Assembly: GCF_022581195.2 (NCBI RefSeq)
Contig: NC_061455.1
Coordinates: 6,444,120 to 6,508,119, forward strand
Length of the DNA stretch: 64,000 bases
DNA from: Helicoverpa zea
Lineage: Eukaryota; Arthropoda; Insecta; Lepidoptera; Noctuidae
Direction: 5' to 3'
Part shown: positions 28,501 through 40,000 of the stretch, piece by piece
How positions within the stretch are numbered: position 1 is the stretch's first letter
How the letters are laid out: every line of letters starts with the position of its first letter
Translations under genes and position numbers: made by a program
The notes under the pieces: generated by a model
Database searches by the model: none
Told to the model about the DNA's origin: nothing
What the model saw: the letters and a program-made list of their open reading frames with translations, nothing else

Positions 28501-28940
28501 TACGACGGCCGACCTTATTAGAAGACATGTTTTGGTATTCAGTAATTATAACGAATCCGATTTTGAAAAGATGATTAGATGTTATTTTCGTGTTGTTGTT
28601 ATAGATCGTTTTTTAGGTCTGGTACTCAACAGAGCGACTGCTGAGCGCTATATACACACCTATTTCGTATAGTGTTATTGGGTTTATTAAATCAGGATAT
28701 TTTAAACATTTGTCTGAATTCTAGACCTGTTGATGAGAATATCCCAGTTCTCTGTCAAATAAATAGGTATCTCTTACTAGATACAACAGTCTACTCCGAT
28801 CCAGATTTCTATCCTTATGACACAACCTTTCGCGTAAAATTGTCACGATGTTTTGAAATCAAACAATTGACTGTAAAAAATCAAAAGACGGAACAAAACA
28901 AAAAAGCGTCAACACATTTCTCACCACGTTCATTAATCTT
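19586..28940. other. Large gene-free block with several GC-richer patches
   Basis: No gene recognised. Patches at about 21580-21720, 22430-22520, 23780-24000, 24220-24350, 25500-25900 and 27600-27800 are CpG-richer, interrupted by stops and not repeat-like. They are candidates for conserved noncoding elements. The 103-codon frame at 20977-21288 has no coding-like composition or recognisable motif. Confidence 0.45.
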
Positions 28941-29125
28941 TACTAATATTATAAAGCTGGAGATTTTGTTTCTTTCTTTGTATGTTTGTTTGCTTGAACG
29001 CGCTTATGCAAGGAACTACAGTCAGATTAGAAAATAAAACAATTTTATACAGTCTATTTATGGATGAAGGCTGTAACAAGCTATTTTTTATCCAGCTGCG
29101 CCAAGTAGTTCCCGTAGCACAACCC
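28941..29125 (+). repeat. Degenerate interspersed repeat, 'TACTAATATTATAAAGCTG' type
   Basis: The block opens with TACTAATATTATAAAGCTGG, has a TTTGTTTGCTTGAACGCGC stretch and AGGAACTAC, then TTTATGGATGAAGGCTGT and a CCAGCTGCGCC segment. This order matches a repeat I recognise as widespread in Lepidoptera. A related copy lies inverted at 61410-61590. Overlapping frames (28672-29037 plus, 29292-28933 minus) are artefacts. Confidence 0.6.
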
Positions 29126-29980
29126 CTATCATGAGCCAGTAAACATAATATGTAACCCAGTACCCTTACATCACTTGACCTACGATCTTCACGGAGGTAG
29201 CAACGTGGTAGCAACATCCCCAACCTCATTAACGGTGGGCAATCACTGTGAGCTGTGTTTCCGCCTTCCGCTCCCCATATAAATAACGACACAAAGCTAA
29301 TGTTACAATAAAGACGGTGCTGTAAAACATGCTGTATGTTGAGCTATGCTTATGGAAATATCATTTTGATATACGTTTGTTTGTTGTGTTTGCGGTCTGG
29401 TAATTAAATTTTAATAATAACACGGCGTAGTAAATGGCAATTGAAGACGCATACGGATAGGTAGACGGTAGACTGGTGCCTTCTAGAACATCTTTTTATT
29501 TCAATGGTAGCCTGGTTAAGAGAATTTTGTGAATATTTCTGTCACTGAGGCCCTAATACCCCCTTATGTGGTAACACTACTTAGTGCTTTTGTAAGCTTA
29601 GCAACCTACATACATTCTGAACACGTTATGTAGGTATTTTTTAAGAATCGAAACCAACGGTGTACCTGACCTATCAAGGCATACAAAGGCACGCATGGAT
29701 CATAATAAAGAAATTAAATAGGCATGACTCATAATTTTATAATTACTTTAACTAGACATGACATTATTCGTTCCCGACTTCTATTTCAGGAACTCGATGG
29801 AGTTCATCTTTTATGTATCACCGGAATTTTCCATAGCACCGAGCTATTTTATTTTGGTTGCTATCTACACTAACAACTATTATTTTATTCATGTACTTCT
29901 AAAAATATGAATTCCATTTTTAAAATACGGGTCACAGAAGTGTTGTTTTATTTTTAATGAATTATCTTAATGGCCAGTGA

Positions 29981-30013
29981 CTTTCTAGTTGGAATTTAAT
30001 TCCAACTAGAAAG
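29981..30013. repeat. 33-bp palindrome (16-bp arms, 1-base centre)
   Basis: CTTTCTAGTTGGAATT is followed by one T and its exact reverse complement. No target duplication or flanking element was noticed. Confidence 0.9.
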
Positions 30014-30987
30014 AGGTATCTTTTAAAATCGTAGATTAAAATAAAAAGTAATAGAGTTTGTAGATTAGTTCCATTAATCTCTAGAAGCGCTTTTAAAGTC
30101 GGTGCGCGGCATAATTTTCCCCATGCTCAACAGCGCGTGTATATTAACTCTAAGCAAGGATCACCTCCGAACGAAGATACGTCAATCTCTCTATAAATAA
30201 ACTTGCATTTTATAAACTAGTTTTCTAACTTGAATATAATTTTTCTGGTGTGAAATGTGTAGCAGATCAACGGCGGCTGTGTGGTATAAAAAATGCGTGT
30301 GTTTATTCCTACTAACGTCAAATTATTTATCTTTATATTTATGAGAAGTTTTTGTTTATATATAACCACAGTTTATCATTTGTTCATATTTTATCATGAA
30401 TTTAATTAAAATCTAAGTGTCAAATGAAAAAATTCCATATCCATTAAACTGTTTAAATCAAATCAAGTATGAGCAGTAACGTTTTCAACGTTATTACCAG
30501 TTGAAACTGAGTGCATCGTAACATCACTATGAGGCGCGATACAATTATCTCTGGTTGGTTATATTTCCCAGGTGTGTGAATGCATTCAGTGGAAAATTAA
30601 AAAAGCAAGCTTTTCTGGAACAACGGTCATGTTTGCCCGCTACCGTAAATCTAACAGCAAATTCTTTTAGATGTTTCTAGAACGATTGTTCGATACGGTA
30701 AGTTTTGTGACTATCTGTTCTCCTTGTAGCATACAGCTTAAAGTTTTTAAATTGAATGTCTTTTTATGCTAGCAATTTTCTATCTACAAATATATTATAT
30801 TGTTTAGAAATTCAACTTTGAATTTAATTAAATATCCAACGCGGGTTAGTATGCAGGCAAAGCTAGCTTATTTACATTTTTGGTGTGATATCAAAGAGAT
30901 TTATTCAGTGCTTCGAGCATGCAATATTCAATTCTTGAGTAAACAATCATACGAAAGTGAGGACATTACTCCATAGGACAAATGGAA

Positions 30988-31027
30988 TGCATAAACACCA
31001 ACTATGGCTATAGTTGGTGTGTATGCA
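30988..31027. repeat. Hairpin with ACACCAACTAT arms
   Basis: TGCATA, one mismatch, then ACACCAACTAT pair with their complements around the four-base loop GGCT. Stem about 18 bp. Confidence 0.8.
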
Positions 31028-31094
31028 TGGCTATGCATTCCTACATAATTAGTAGGTACTGAAGCTACGTGCCAACTAAGCAGGCTTTATACCT

Positions 31095-31690
31095 ATGTAT
31101 CTAGACACACGGCAGTGTGTCCGCCAAGTTCGAGCAAAAAAAGCGACACACCGGCCGTGGGTTATATTACACGAACCATTTCGGGCCAAATTCGACCCCC
31201 CTGTAACTCAAAATCTATTTTATTTATGCATATCAAATTTCTAGTATCTGTTGAGACCCCCTCACTTATCTAAAATACAAAATTTCATTAATATACCTAT
31301 TGTAGGTCTTGAGATATTGACGTCAGAAAATAGCTATTTTTACTATACACTCACTGACTGACTGATTCACTGACTCACTCATCAAAAACCTAGACCACTT
31401 CCAATGGTCGTATTGACTTGAAATTTGGCATGGAGGTAGGTCTTTATGTCAAGGTAAAGGGAAAAATCTGAAAATGGCCAAGTGTGAGTCGGTTTCAAAA
31501 TAATGAAGGTGTTTTATACCCGGTGTAAATTTATACCCCTAAGGAACTAAAACTACTAAATTTATCTATATTTATATAATATATCTTCGAATGGTACAAA
31601 GGTTTGTATTTAGTCAAAGTAAAGTAAAAATCTGAAAACGGCCAAGTGTGAATCACTTTCGAAAATAACGAATGTGTAACTTTGATCCAC
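31095..31690 (+). repeat. Probable dispersed repeat block with internal direct repeats
   Basis: The block has a stem of GGCAGTGTGTC with GACACACCGGCC near 31110-31165 and a CACTGACTGACTGATTC tract. Two copies of a ~55-bp unit containing AAAATCTGAAAA and GGCCAAGTGTGA lie at 31451-31506 and 31615-31671, about 165 bp apart. I recognise the style as repetitive in noctuid genomes but cannot name the family. Confidence 0.5.
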
Positions 31691-31882
31691 GAACATAATA
31701 TATGATAACATGTCATGTCAGTCAGTTGGTAAATCTAGTCCATTTATTTAATCTAGTTCATTTCTTTGTAAGAAACATAGTGCATATAAAAAAATCTAAA
31801 AGATAGTATAAATGAGACATTTCTTTAACTAACTTCATCATAAGAAAAAATAAAAATAAACAACCTTACAAAAATAAATGAA

Positions 31883-32220
31883 ATCCCACCCAAAACAAAA
31901 ATGTGAAAGACTGCCAAGTTCGATAATATGGGAATGCTTCGCCTATAAAAGAAGTGAGATCTGAATAAGTACCAAGTTCCATACACATACCTCAGTTAAA
32001 AATAGTTGCTTTTTAATGATGTTAGCAAGTTTGGCAAGTTTTTAGTAGGTTTATAACGGTGTATGAAAACTTGCCATGTAACATCATTAAAAAGCAACTA
32101 TTTTTAACTGAGGTATGTGTATGGAACTTGGTACTTATTCAGATCTCACTTCTTTTATAGGCGAAGCATTCCCATATTATCGAACTTGGCAGTCTTTCAC
32201 ATTTTTGTTTTGGGTAGGAT
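31883..32220. repeat. Long near-perfect hairpin (142-bp arms, one mismatch)
   Basis: The arms 31883-32024 and 32079-32220 are reverse complements over 142 bp without gaps, the only difference I see being 31887/32216. The 54-base spacer contains two GGCAAG-like units that can extend the stem a little. The near identity means a recent insertion or gene conversion. A clear target duplication is not visible, so MITE, foldback element or inverted duplication remain possible. Any transcript crossing it would fold into long double-stranded RNA. The 108-codon frame from 32115 is the right arm plus flank, not a gene. Confidence 0.93.
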
Positions 32221-33819
32221 ATAATATACGTGCCACGTACGTTGGTAAAGGCATAGCAACACTAATTAATCAATTGCTAATCCTATTTGCATGCCATTAC
32301 GCACTAAGTAAACAGAAAGTCAACCAAAGGAGATGGCTAAATACATATTTTATAAGACAATTAACGTTGCAAACATTTCAATGTCGCTTCGTGTGTAGAA
32401 CGGCTTTGATTTACGTTTCATTACTAATCATAAGCCATTAGCCTGATGGAAATGTCAAACATTTATCAATATAGTCGTACCTATGTTACGTCGAACCTAA
32501 ATAATTTGAAGCTCTATTAATATTTAGCATTTGTATCTAACAAGTACAAGTGATCGTGCTGTTTTCATTTTATGTCTTAACATCAATTAGTTCAAACTTA
32601 TACTTTAGTATCTGCGCTAATATATGTATAAAAGTCGAACAAATTCTGCATGATAGACCAGCACATAGTGGAAAAGTTTCGGACGACATTGAATAATAAA
32701 CTTTATCATCCGTGTCATAAAGCGCAAAGTTGTGCGAAATTGGCGCAATAATAGCATTAAAACTCTTCGGCTATACGTTGCTATACTGTATTTCCATCCA
32801 CGATTTATATTTTTATTATAAAAGGCACGAGTCCTAAGTAATCAAGTCAGAACGTCTCAAGAGCGTAATTACGTTCATCAATGTAAGACCAACGTAAGGT
32901 CGTTGACATTACCGTAGCTTAAAAAAGTCGAGTACCGAGCTATAAGGAGCTAATTAAAAAGATTCTTTATATTTGACGACCCGTCGCGCGCAGACTTTTA
33001 AAAGTCTTTGCACTTAACAGCTACTAGTTCTTTGATTCATCTATTTTTTTAAGTTCAAAATTAATTTGTAGACACGATCCGCGATGTTAGAAAAAATATT
33101 GGGAATAAGTAGGTTGCCAACTAAAATGTTTCTTTTTTTTTCATTCAAAAAAGCCATGTAAATAGCTAGTTTACAGTCAAAGTTGACTATTAATGATTCG
33201 ATTCGTATGGAGAAACCCTAGCAATGTCTTCAGTAATCGATCAATATGCTTAATTGTAGACAGCATTCCCTATTGCTTCGGAGAATCGTGAATGTGTTGC
33301 ATTTATATAACTGGCTTATTTTCATAAACACACGGTACCTTCTATTATGAATGAATAATATACGTACATACCTACCTTCATATATAGAGTGTTTCATGTA
33401 GTATAAACTGATTTAAAAATGGAACTACTTACATAAGTAACACCCCCATGATTCGTATTTCTATTTCGGAACTCACACAAAACATTGCGCCAAATTGTAT
33501 TATTTTAGTATATGGTAAAAAAGTAAACAAGACCTATTATTATGCCAGACTTCTCTGCCTATTTATAAACTTTTGAGACTGTTCCTCACAAAAGATTTTA
33601 TTATAATACCTGATGAACTGCGAAGGAGTAATTTTGAAATGTACCAGAATAAACATTCAATTAAATAATGAGAACTGTATACCATATACATTATATTAAG
33701 TTTATAATACAGTTTCAGTCTGTAGTAGTCAAACAGCATATTTTACATAAGCTACAATAATTTGTAAGCCTGTTGTTATTTTGGTCTGTTTGTTGCTTAA
33801 ATATTTATTTTATTTTATT
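32221..33819. other. Gene-free AT-rich sequence
   Basis: Nothing recognised between the long hairpin and the orphan SINE tail. Confidence 0.5.
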
Positions 33820-33836
33820 AATATTTATCAGAATTC

Positions 33837-33878
33837 GAAGCCGACCCCAACATGATTGGGAAAAAGGCTCGGAGGATG
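33837..33878 (+). mobile_element. 42-bp orphan SINE tail (type 1) with perfect 17-bp target duplication
   Basis: Only the last 42 bases of the type-1 SINE are present, starting GAAGCCGACCCCAACATG and ending GGCTCGGAGGATG. They are flanked by AATATTTATCAGAATTC at 33820-33836 and 33879-33895 without mismatch. This is a complete insertion event that copied only the 3' recognition tail. Confidence 0.95.
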
Positions 33879-33895
33879 AATATTTATCAGAATTC

Positions 33896-34947
33896 ATTTC
33901 AATTCCAATTTCTGTTAACTGACATTATTTTGGGGACAAATTATTAACGTAGGTACTAGGAAATCATAGAAGAATTATCTTCGCGAAACGCTTATACATT
34001 CGAGCAAAAAGTTATTTATACCAAGAAGCGAAACAGGTCTGTATAACTTCTCTATTACTAATTACTGGTAGTGCGTCCAAAAGTTTTGCCTCGTCCATCG
34101 AACATTCAGATCACGACTTGGAAACAATCAAGATGTTCACGGGATACCAATTGGATTAGTACTGACTTTAGTTCCAAAGACACATCCTTGTAGTGTTTTA
34201 TTTTCGTTTTGTGAGTGTTTGACCTACTTTTAGGAGTATTAGCAGTGATTTTTGCAAAAGAATTCGTAGAAAACATATCTTTTGTCTCCTATTAAGTTTG
34301 GTCACAAATGTAAATACAAAGACAAAAGTTGGTTCTGATTTCAAAGGCAATAAACTAAACAAGCTATGAAGCTTGATCATTAGCGGGCATTTCATGATCA
34401 CAGAGAAGAATACTAAGTCGTGTCTAGAGCAAATAATCTATCGGACATAGACCGCCTTTTAAGCCAGTCATCGTTACATCTTCAGATGAAACGATACACG
34501 CCTAGTTACAACTGACAGACCTCGATGTTACAAGATAACTTACAAATAAAATGATAAGCAAATAACTCACGTAGTCTTTGTAAACGTTAAATGATTTGCA
34601 TCTAAACATACATAAATCAGTTACATCTGTTGTTTATGTGTGACACGACAAAATCAGACCCAAAATATGTCCCTTCCCTTTCACATAATTTGAAAAGATA
34701 AATAGCTTCCATAATTTATCTTCTTTTTATTACCGGATCAGCATAAGAACATCCCTCGGCTTTATTTCAAAATCAGTCTCTACGAGGTAATATCAATCAC
34801 CCGGCGTTCATTAGCTGAAAGGAACCCTTTTAATCTCAAATTTGTTCGAACACAATCTCAAAGCTTTCCGATACTTGACCTTATAAGAATAAAATCAACC
34901 CCTTTCTCACGCTAAACGTATTTACGTCAAAAAGTAGTATTCCTTAC
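33896..34947 (-). other. Start of the large TMTC intron after exon 2
   Basis: The donor GTAAGG at 34947 opens this AT-rich stretch. Reading through would add eight codons and stop, so splicing is required. I looked for the next family motifs (DNPA and the LLLxP...DW stretch) on the minus strand here and further left and did not find them. Confidence 0.55.
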
Positions 34948-35752
34948 CTTATAGTACGGTTCCTCGTAGCGAGTGCCCTTAAGAAAGTCATAGAATATGC
35001 AAAGAGGCAGAACCATTATAGCCGGCTCTTTGCACAGAGTGGCGGCCGCGGCGAACGTAAGTGTCCCCGCCAACGTGACCCACTGCAACAGTTCACCTGA
35101 ATCTTCACTGACACCACCACTGAACTGACACTTTAGTCTCACTGCGCCGTTAACCTCACAGGCGTCCCATATCTTCATAGGCCCCGCTTTACCGGCCTTT
35201 AACAGTTTGCGAACGTTCATCATAATGTGTTGCACCAAGCTGTGGCAACTCAACCTGAATGGTGGATCGTTTGACGGCATTGGTCGTCGCATTACACTGT
35301 CTTTGACTGTATGCCTACATTGTTTCTTGTGTCTCTCCTCTCGCAGTCGTATGTGCTCGCTGTATAGAAGGAAACTCAATAGAAACAGGTTGCAGGCGGC
35401 CAAGTCCGCCCGGCCGACCACTCCCGCCACCGCTTCTGTGTGAATTGGATGTGCTGCGAAAGCGAGGCCGGTGACTGCAGTGCCCACTCTCATACAATAG
35501 GCTGGCAGCAAGCGCCGGGCGGTCACCACAACTAATGCAGTCGCTGTGCAGTGAAATATGACGTTAAGGAGGTGATAGCTCCACGGTTTGAATCCACTAA
35601 AAGCGTAGTTGAATCGATATGTAGCGACGCACAGCGGCCTGTACGAGCCGTGTGAACCGGGGTCTGTGAGCGGTGTTCCCCAGAAATCGTTTTCGAATAA
35701 TGCGTTTATAGGTGTGTGGCCGATGACATCGGGGTTGGAGAGAATCGCCCGC
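34948..35752 (-). CDS. TMTC-family O-mannosyltransferase, coding exon 2 (residues 30-298)
   Basis: This 805-nt exon follows a TTTCACAG acceptor and ends at AAG|GTAAGG; one base completes codon 30 and 268 codons follow, leaving phase 0. Family signatures appear in order: NDFWGTPL (51-58), SHGSYRPLC (63-71), WSYHLLNVIFH (87-97), HPIHTEAV (131-138), VVGRAD (141-146) and LCKEPAIMVLP (269-279). Hydrophobic segments lie near 91-106, 119-130, 147-161 and 252-268. TMTC proteins are multi-pass ER enzymes (CAZy GT105, GT-C fold) that put O-mannose on cadherin domains and have C-terminal TPR repeats in the ER lumen; the TPR part is not in this exon. SHGSYRPLC points to TMTC1/TMTC2 rather than TMTC3/4. 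A hydrophilic, Lys/Arg/Cys-bearing stretch of about 88 residues (163-250) sits where TMTC2/3/4 have only a short link, as I recall them. The family call is secure; the paralogue is not, so no symbol is given. Confidence 0.95.
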
Positions 35753-37045
35753 CTGTGAAATAAAAAACGCGTTAACGTACATTATTTCATTAAAATTCTG
35801 CGAATTTATTAATATGCTAATGAAAGGATTGGATATTTAAAATGTAGATGCCTAGAGTGTTCAGTATGCAATGGCAATAGCTGAACGCTGATAACGTTTT
35901 TATTAAGTGAATGACTAAGTATATTTATTAACACTTTTTTAACTTTAAATGAGTATAACAACAACAGTTTTTTTGAAATCAAATAAAATCAGTAAACACA
36001 TTATTTACTTAAAAACTTGTTACAAATCAAGTCAATAAATTATAAAACAACAACAACACTAACTAAGGGTGCCGGAGTACCTATACAATTTATTTGGAAT
36101 AAATAAAATACTTTTTTAATTCCACTGAAATTCTTTAAGGGCAATTTGTAGATTGTCACGGAGGTACACGGCACCAAGTAAAAGTAGTAATAAGTAGGTA
36201 TCTTGACAACCAACGCCTTCGTATCGTATATTTTTTATCAGCTTTGATTAAAAAACTTTGCTAACGTAACTTTTTCCCAGCACGGCTACCTTTTAATGAA
36301 ATATAAAAGATCAATAGCTAACATTTTTTGTAGCCTGTGTCAATCTGCGAACATTTTTTGCCCGTTAGTTATTTATCACGAGAAATTGCTCGCGTTTTTT
36401 CAAAGTTATCGCAGTTACGACAAAATCGCTGAAGGAAAAATCTGGTATTTTGTAAACAGATACGTAGCTGGATAAACAGTTGAGTCGCGACATTTTATGA
36501 CGGAGCGATTAGCTTTAAATTGGAACATGAAGAGTAAACTTGACACAATTTTAGGCAAACAATCTGCATAGCAACTAGTAATAAAACCTACTTCGGAAAC
36601 AAATTGTTTATGTCTTATTAAAGACCTGCGTACCGAGGTATATTTTCATAACATGTATTTTACTACCGTAATGTTATCACAACAACAGGCCTTTGATCAA
36701 TATACAAAAGGCTTAGGCCCTTGTATTTGCCTGGCAACCTAAAATTATTGAGGAAGATTTTGTAACAGTAACCTTTCAAGATTAACGAGTAAAAAGAATT
36801 ATATTGTATGGAAGACAATGTTACGACGACATAAAGATATACATATTTCTTTAAAATAAACGCCATTACAATAACGCTCTTAATACCGCCAGCCAATCTC
36901 AAGTACTCGCTATTATTTCATACAAAGTAAACGCAATAAGTCATTCCAACTTTTATTTACGCTACACATCAAAATTTAATACCGAAGAACAAATTCAAAC
37001 AGCCGTCCCTAACTGCTTAATTTAAATAAAATATTAGCATCTTAC
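35753..37045 (-). other. TMTC intron sequence between the candidate alternative exon and exon 2
   Basis: These 1,293 nt are AT-rich with short, stop-filled frames. They start after a GTAAGA donor and end in a TTTCACAG acceptor on the minus strand. I see no gene or recognisable repeat inside. Confidence 0.6.
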
Positions 37046-37065
37046 CTGAGCGGGCAGTCGCTCAT
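37046..37065 (-). CDS. Candidate alternative first coding exon of the TMTC gene (MSDCPL + split Arg)
   Basis: Inside the 5.4-kb first intron, a CpG-rich patch (about 37046-37140) ends in CTCAG|GTAAGATG, a near-consensus donor. An ATG 20 nt upstream (37065-37063) reads Met-Ser-Asp-Cys-Pro-Leu and then AG, the same phase 2 as exon 1. Splicing to 35752 gives MSDCPLR-RAILSNPDV in frame. The product would lack the first membrane helix and YDD motif, so membrane topology and catalysis should change. The frame stays open for 29 codons upstream of the ATG to a TAA, so a longer coding exon cannot be excluded, but I see no phase-compatible acceptor with a pyrimidine tract. The start context is weak (C at -3). 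No transcript evidence is available; it could also be a noncoding 5' exon or a chance match. Confidence 0.4.
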
Positions 37066-40000
37066 CGGCGCCGAATCCGTTCGATGTTTTCCCGAACGAT
37101 TGGCCCCGTGCCCTCGGCCGTTCCCTTCGTAGGGTGCCTCAATACCGACTTAATAATGGACGTGTTTTAACGTACCGATCTCTCTCAAATTGATTTTGTG
37201 AGCCGTGTTTGTCGTTTTCCGGTTGATGTGTGAAGCACCCGGTTGAATGCTTGACTGGTGACGGAACAACCTGACTTGAGCCGTGATTTTGACGCGTAAG
37301 CGTAATCTTCCATTGTGATTTATAATTTTCACATTTTCTAACATGCGATAACAGAGCAGCAAGGGAAGTTATTAACGAAGTGAACGTCGGAAACCCTATC
37401 GGATGGCATTGGCAAGCGGGGATGTTTAGCGAACACATTTTCAGTGTAGAGGAAATTAAAAAGTCAGCGATCGACCCTAAACCAGCCACATTATTTGGTC
37501 GTTCCTAATGAACTTATGTACTTTTTTCTCTTTAATTTCCTTTACGAACTTTACCTAACTTTAGGATAAGAATTTTATTTGAGTTTATTTCGGTGTTTCT
37601 TTTAGTAGGTAGGTAGTTAGATGGGAAATACCGGCCTCATTTAGTTTAAAATGACGTGATTTTTTTTTGTAAAACCTATGAACAAGAAATAAGAAAAATC
37701 TGTATGCGTTTTATTAAAATCAGATTCTCTTAAAATATTTATAGTTGAGTGTGACATCATTCTATACATTTCCGAATACATAACAATCACCAAACTATTT
37801 TCAGAAAAGCCCGATATATAAGTACAATTGCGATAGAAAAGATTGATTGTGCGAGGACAGTGACCTGCACCTACGAAAGGTACTCATCCCTTTATCTATT
37901 GATCCTTCATACATTTTATACGTTCATTTTAGATTTGGTAGGGAAAGCCGGTGAAATAGCCGATTGAATAATATATTTTATGGGACCAAAACCGTGCTTA
38001 CTATGCGAAGAAGGAAAAATCATCTCTAACAGTCAGCCATTGTATTGCAAATTGTGAGTAAGACGCCTTTCCTTCACTTATTTACATAAAAAGTTCTCCG
38101 AGTATTTTGCTCGTAAATGACTTTCGCTTTGCACTTCCTCATTTTCAGTTCTTAGAAAAATAAATATATTTCTCCCAATTTGGGGGAGTACGAATCTCGA
38201 AAGTTTAGTAACACAAGTTTTGTCATTTAAGTTGTGTTACTAATGTTACAAGTTTCAATATTTTTCGCAGATATCATGTAAACGTAAACGCACCAATATA
38301 ATCAAAATAAACGACCTACAAACATTTTTTTACTATTTTAATCATCTAAGAATCCAAGTTTGTTAATCTAGATACTCTGTATTTGAAACACTGCATACTT
38401 TGAACAAACGTCCCACATGCTTTCTTTTTGTTCGAGATTATCTGGTCAAAGTCACAGTCGAAACTGTTCTCATTTTTTCTGCCAGTCATACAAAAGAGGC
38501 CCCATAGTTATTCCTTACGTGTTACGCGGTGACCAGTCAACATTCCGATGAGTTCCCTCACAGGCTTACGTTTTACATTCATCGCTTTCACTGGGACCAC
38601 GCCTTATAATAAAAATGAAAATAGAAATATGGAGTAACTTAGAAGGCTCCGATAATGGGCGTTTTCACTTTATGACACCAACGATTCCGTGATCAGTAGT
38701 GCCTCGTTTTCACATCAGCACGAAAATGATAGCTAAATATATACCCACCAGACTATACACTTACCTAAAACGGCATGTGTAAGTAAATCTTCACGTAACG
38801 TCTTCCTATAATCAAGTTAACTACCTGTTATTATAATTGATCTGTTATTTTTGCCATATTGATTAAAGTATGTGTACTAACGTCACTGTGAACTTTCTTC
38901 AAATACCAAAGTTATTAATAACGGTTAACGGTAGGTATGACAATAAACCTGATATTACAATATAAGATGTTCTGTTTGTTAATAAATCTATTTCCAATAT
39001 CAAAGCCAGCATTTTATGTCTTTTCAATATCTCTTATAAAGCGTATATCAATCTATGTACACGCATCAAATAAGGCTGAAATAGCAAAATACGTAATCCC
39101 TTACATTTTATATCAAAGCCTATCCTAGGAATATTGGCCTATATCGGTTTTCATAACCATATCGATAAAAACTACTCGCGTCCCTAGTAGAATCGAAACT
39201 AAGATTGAGATAAAGTTGGGGATAGTGCGGAACTTTTTGTTGGGGGAGTTGTGGGCAGCTGTGCACAGTCGTCACGTAAGCCCTCAATTACGAAACACTG
39301 GAGCGGTTTTCGACGAGCTCTGATCCAAAACAAAGTTCATCGATTCTATCACGATTATCGGTTTGGAACGTTTCCACTGAGAAAATTAGCGCTGTCCTGC
39401 AAATGTACTCGTACAACTTCACTCCTATAGTCTTTGTTAATACCACGCTTGACACATGACATAAGTATAAGTGCTTTTAGACATGTTCGTTTTTGTTTCT
39501 TCGTACTGTTATACCTAACTTTAATATCAAAGGAAACAGTTTTGAAACTAATCCATTAGATACATTATAACTTTTAACTGACAACTCGATGTTTCGCTTA
39601 GAACTTCATAAAAAAATTTAGAGAAAAGTTAGGTACTAATATTGTTTTAAGCCGCCTTTCGCTTCGAAGAAGTACAAAGTATAAATCAAACACAATAATG
39701 TGGCTGCCCTTATACCCTCAGGGACAATGGGATCAAAGGAAAATCTAAATTATTCAACATGCCCAAGTCTGGGCGTTCGCCAAATAGCGGCCTACCTTTT
39801 TACAGCTCCTTCAATTCCGCAGGGAGCCTTATTTAGGTGTTAATTGGTGGCATTCCTCGAGAGAATCTGACCGTAGTTCTTTTTACGTAAAAACATAAAT
39901 TACATGAGCAAAGTTTATATTAAATGTCTCCTATTTTAATTGTTACAATGTTTATAAGTATTTAGCGGAACCATTAAGTATCTTTTGAAAAAAGTTAACA

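Larger units (their letters stand above)
29126..31094. other. Gene-free sequence with two small palindromes
   Basis: Contains the palindrome at 29981-30013 and the hairpin at 30988-31027; otherwise nothing recognised. Confidence 0.5.

Noticed and set aside
28672..29292. Overlapping 121- and 119-codon frames on opposite strands
   Set aside because: They run through a degenerate interspersed repeat and carry no protein motif.
32115..32441. 108-codon plus-strand open frame
   Set aside because: Its first third is the right arm of the long hairpin and the remainder has no recognisable domain or coding bias.
37066..37155. Treating the 37046 exon as an internal exon between exons 1 and 2
   Set aside because: The frame is open upstream of the ATG, but I found no acceptor with a pyrimidine tract in the phase required after exon 1.
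37139..37489. 116-codon minus-strand frame next to the alternative exon
   Set aside because: It is in a different frame from MSDCPL and stops before it; more likely 5' UTR or CpG-rich noncoding DNA.
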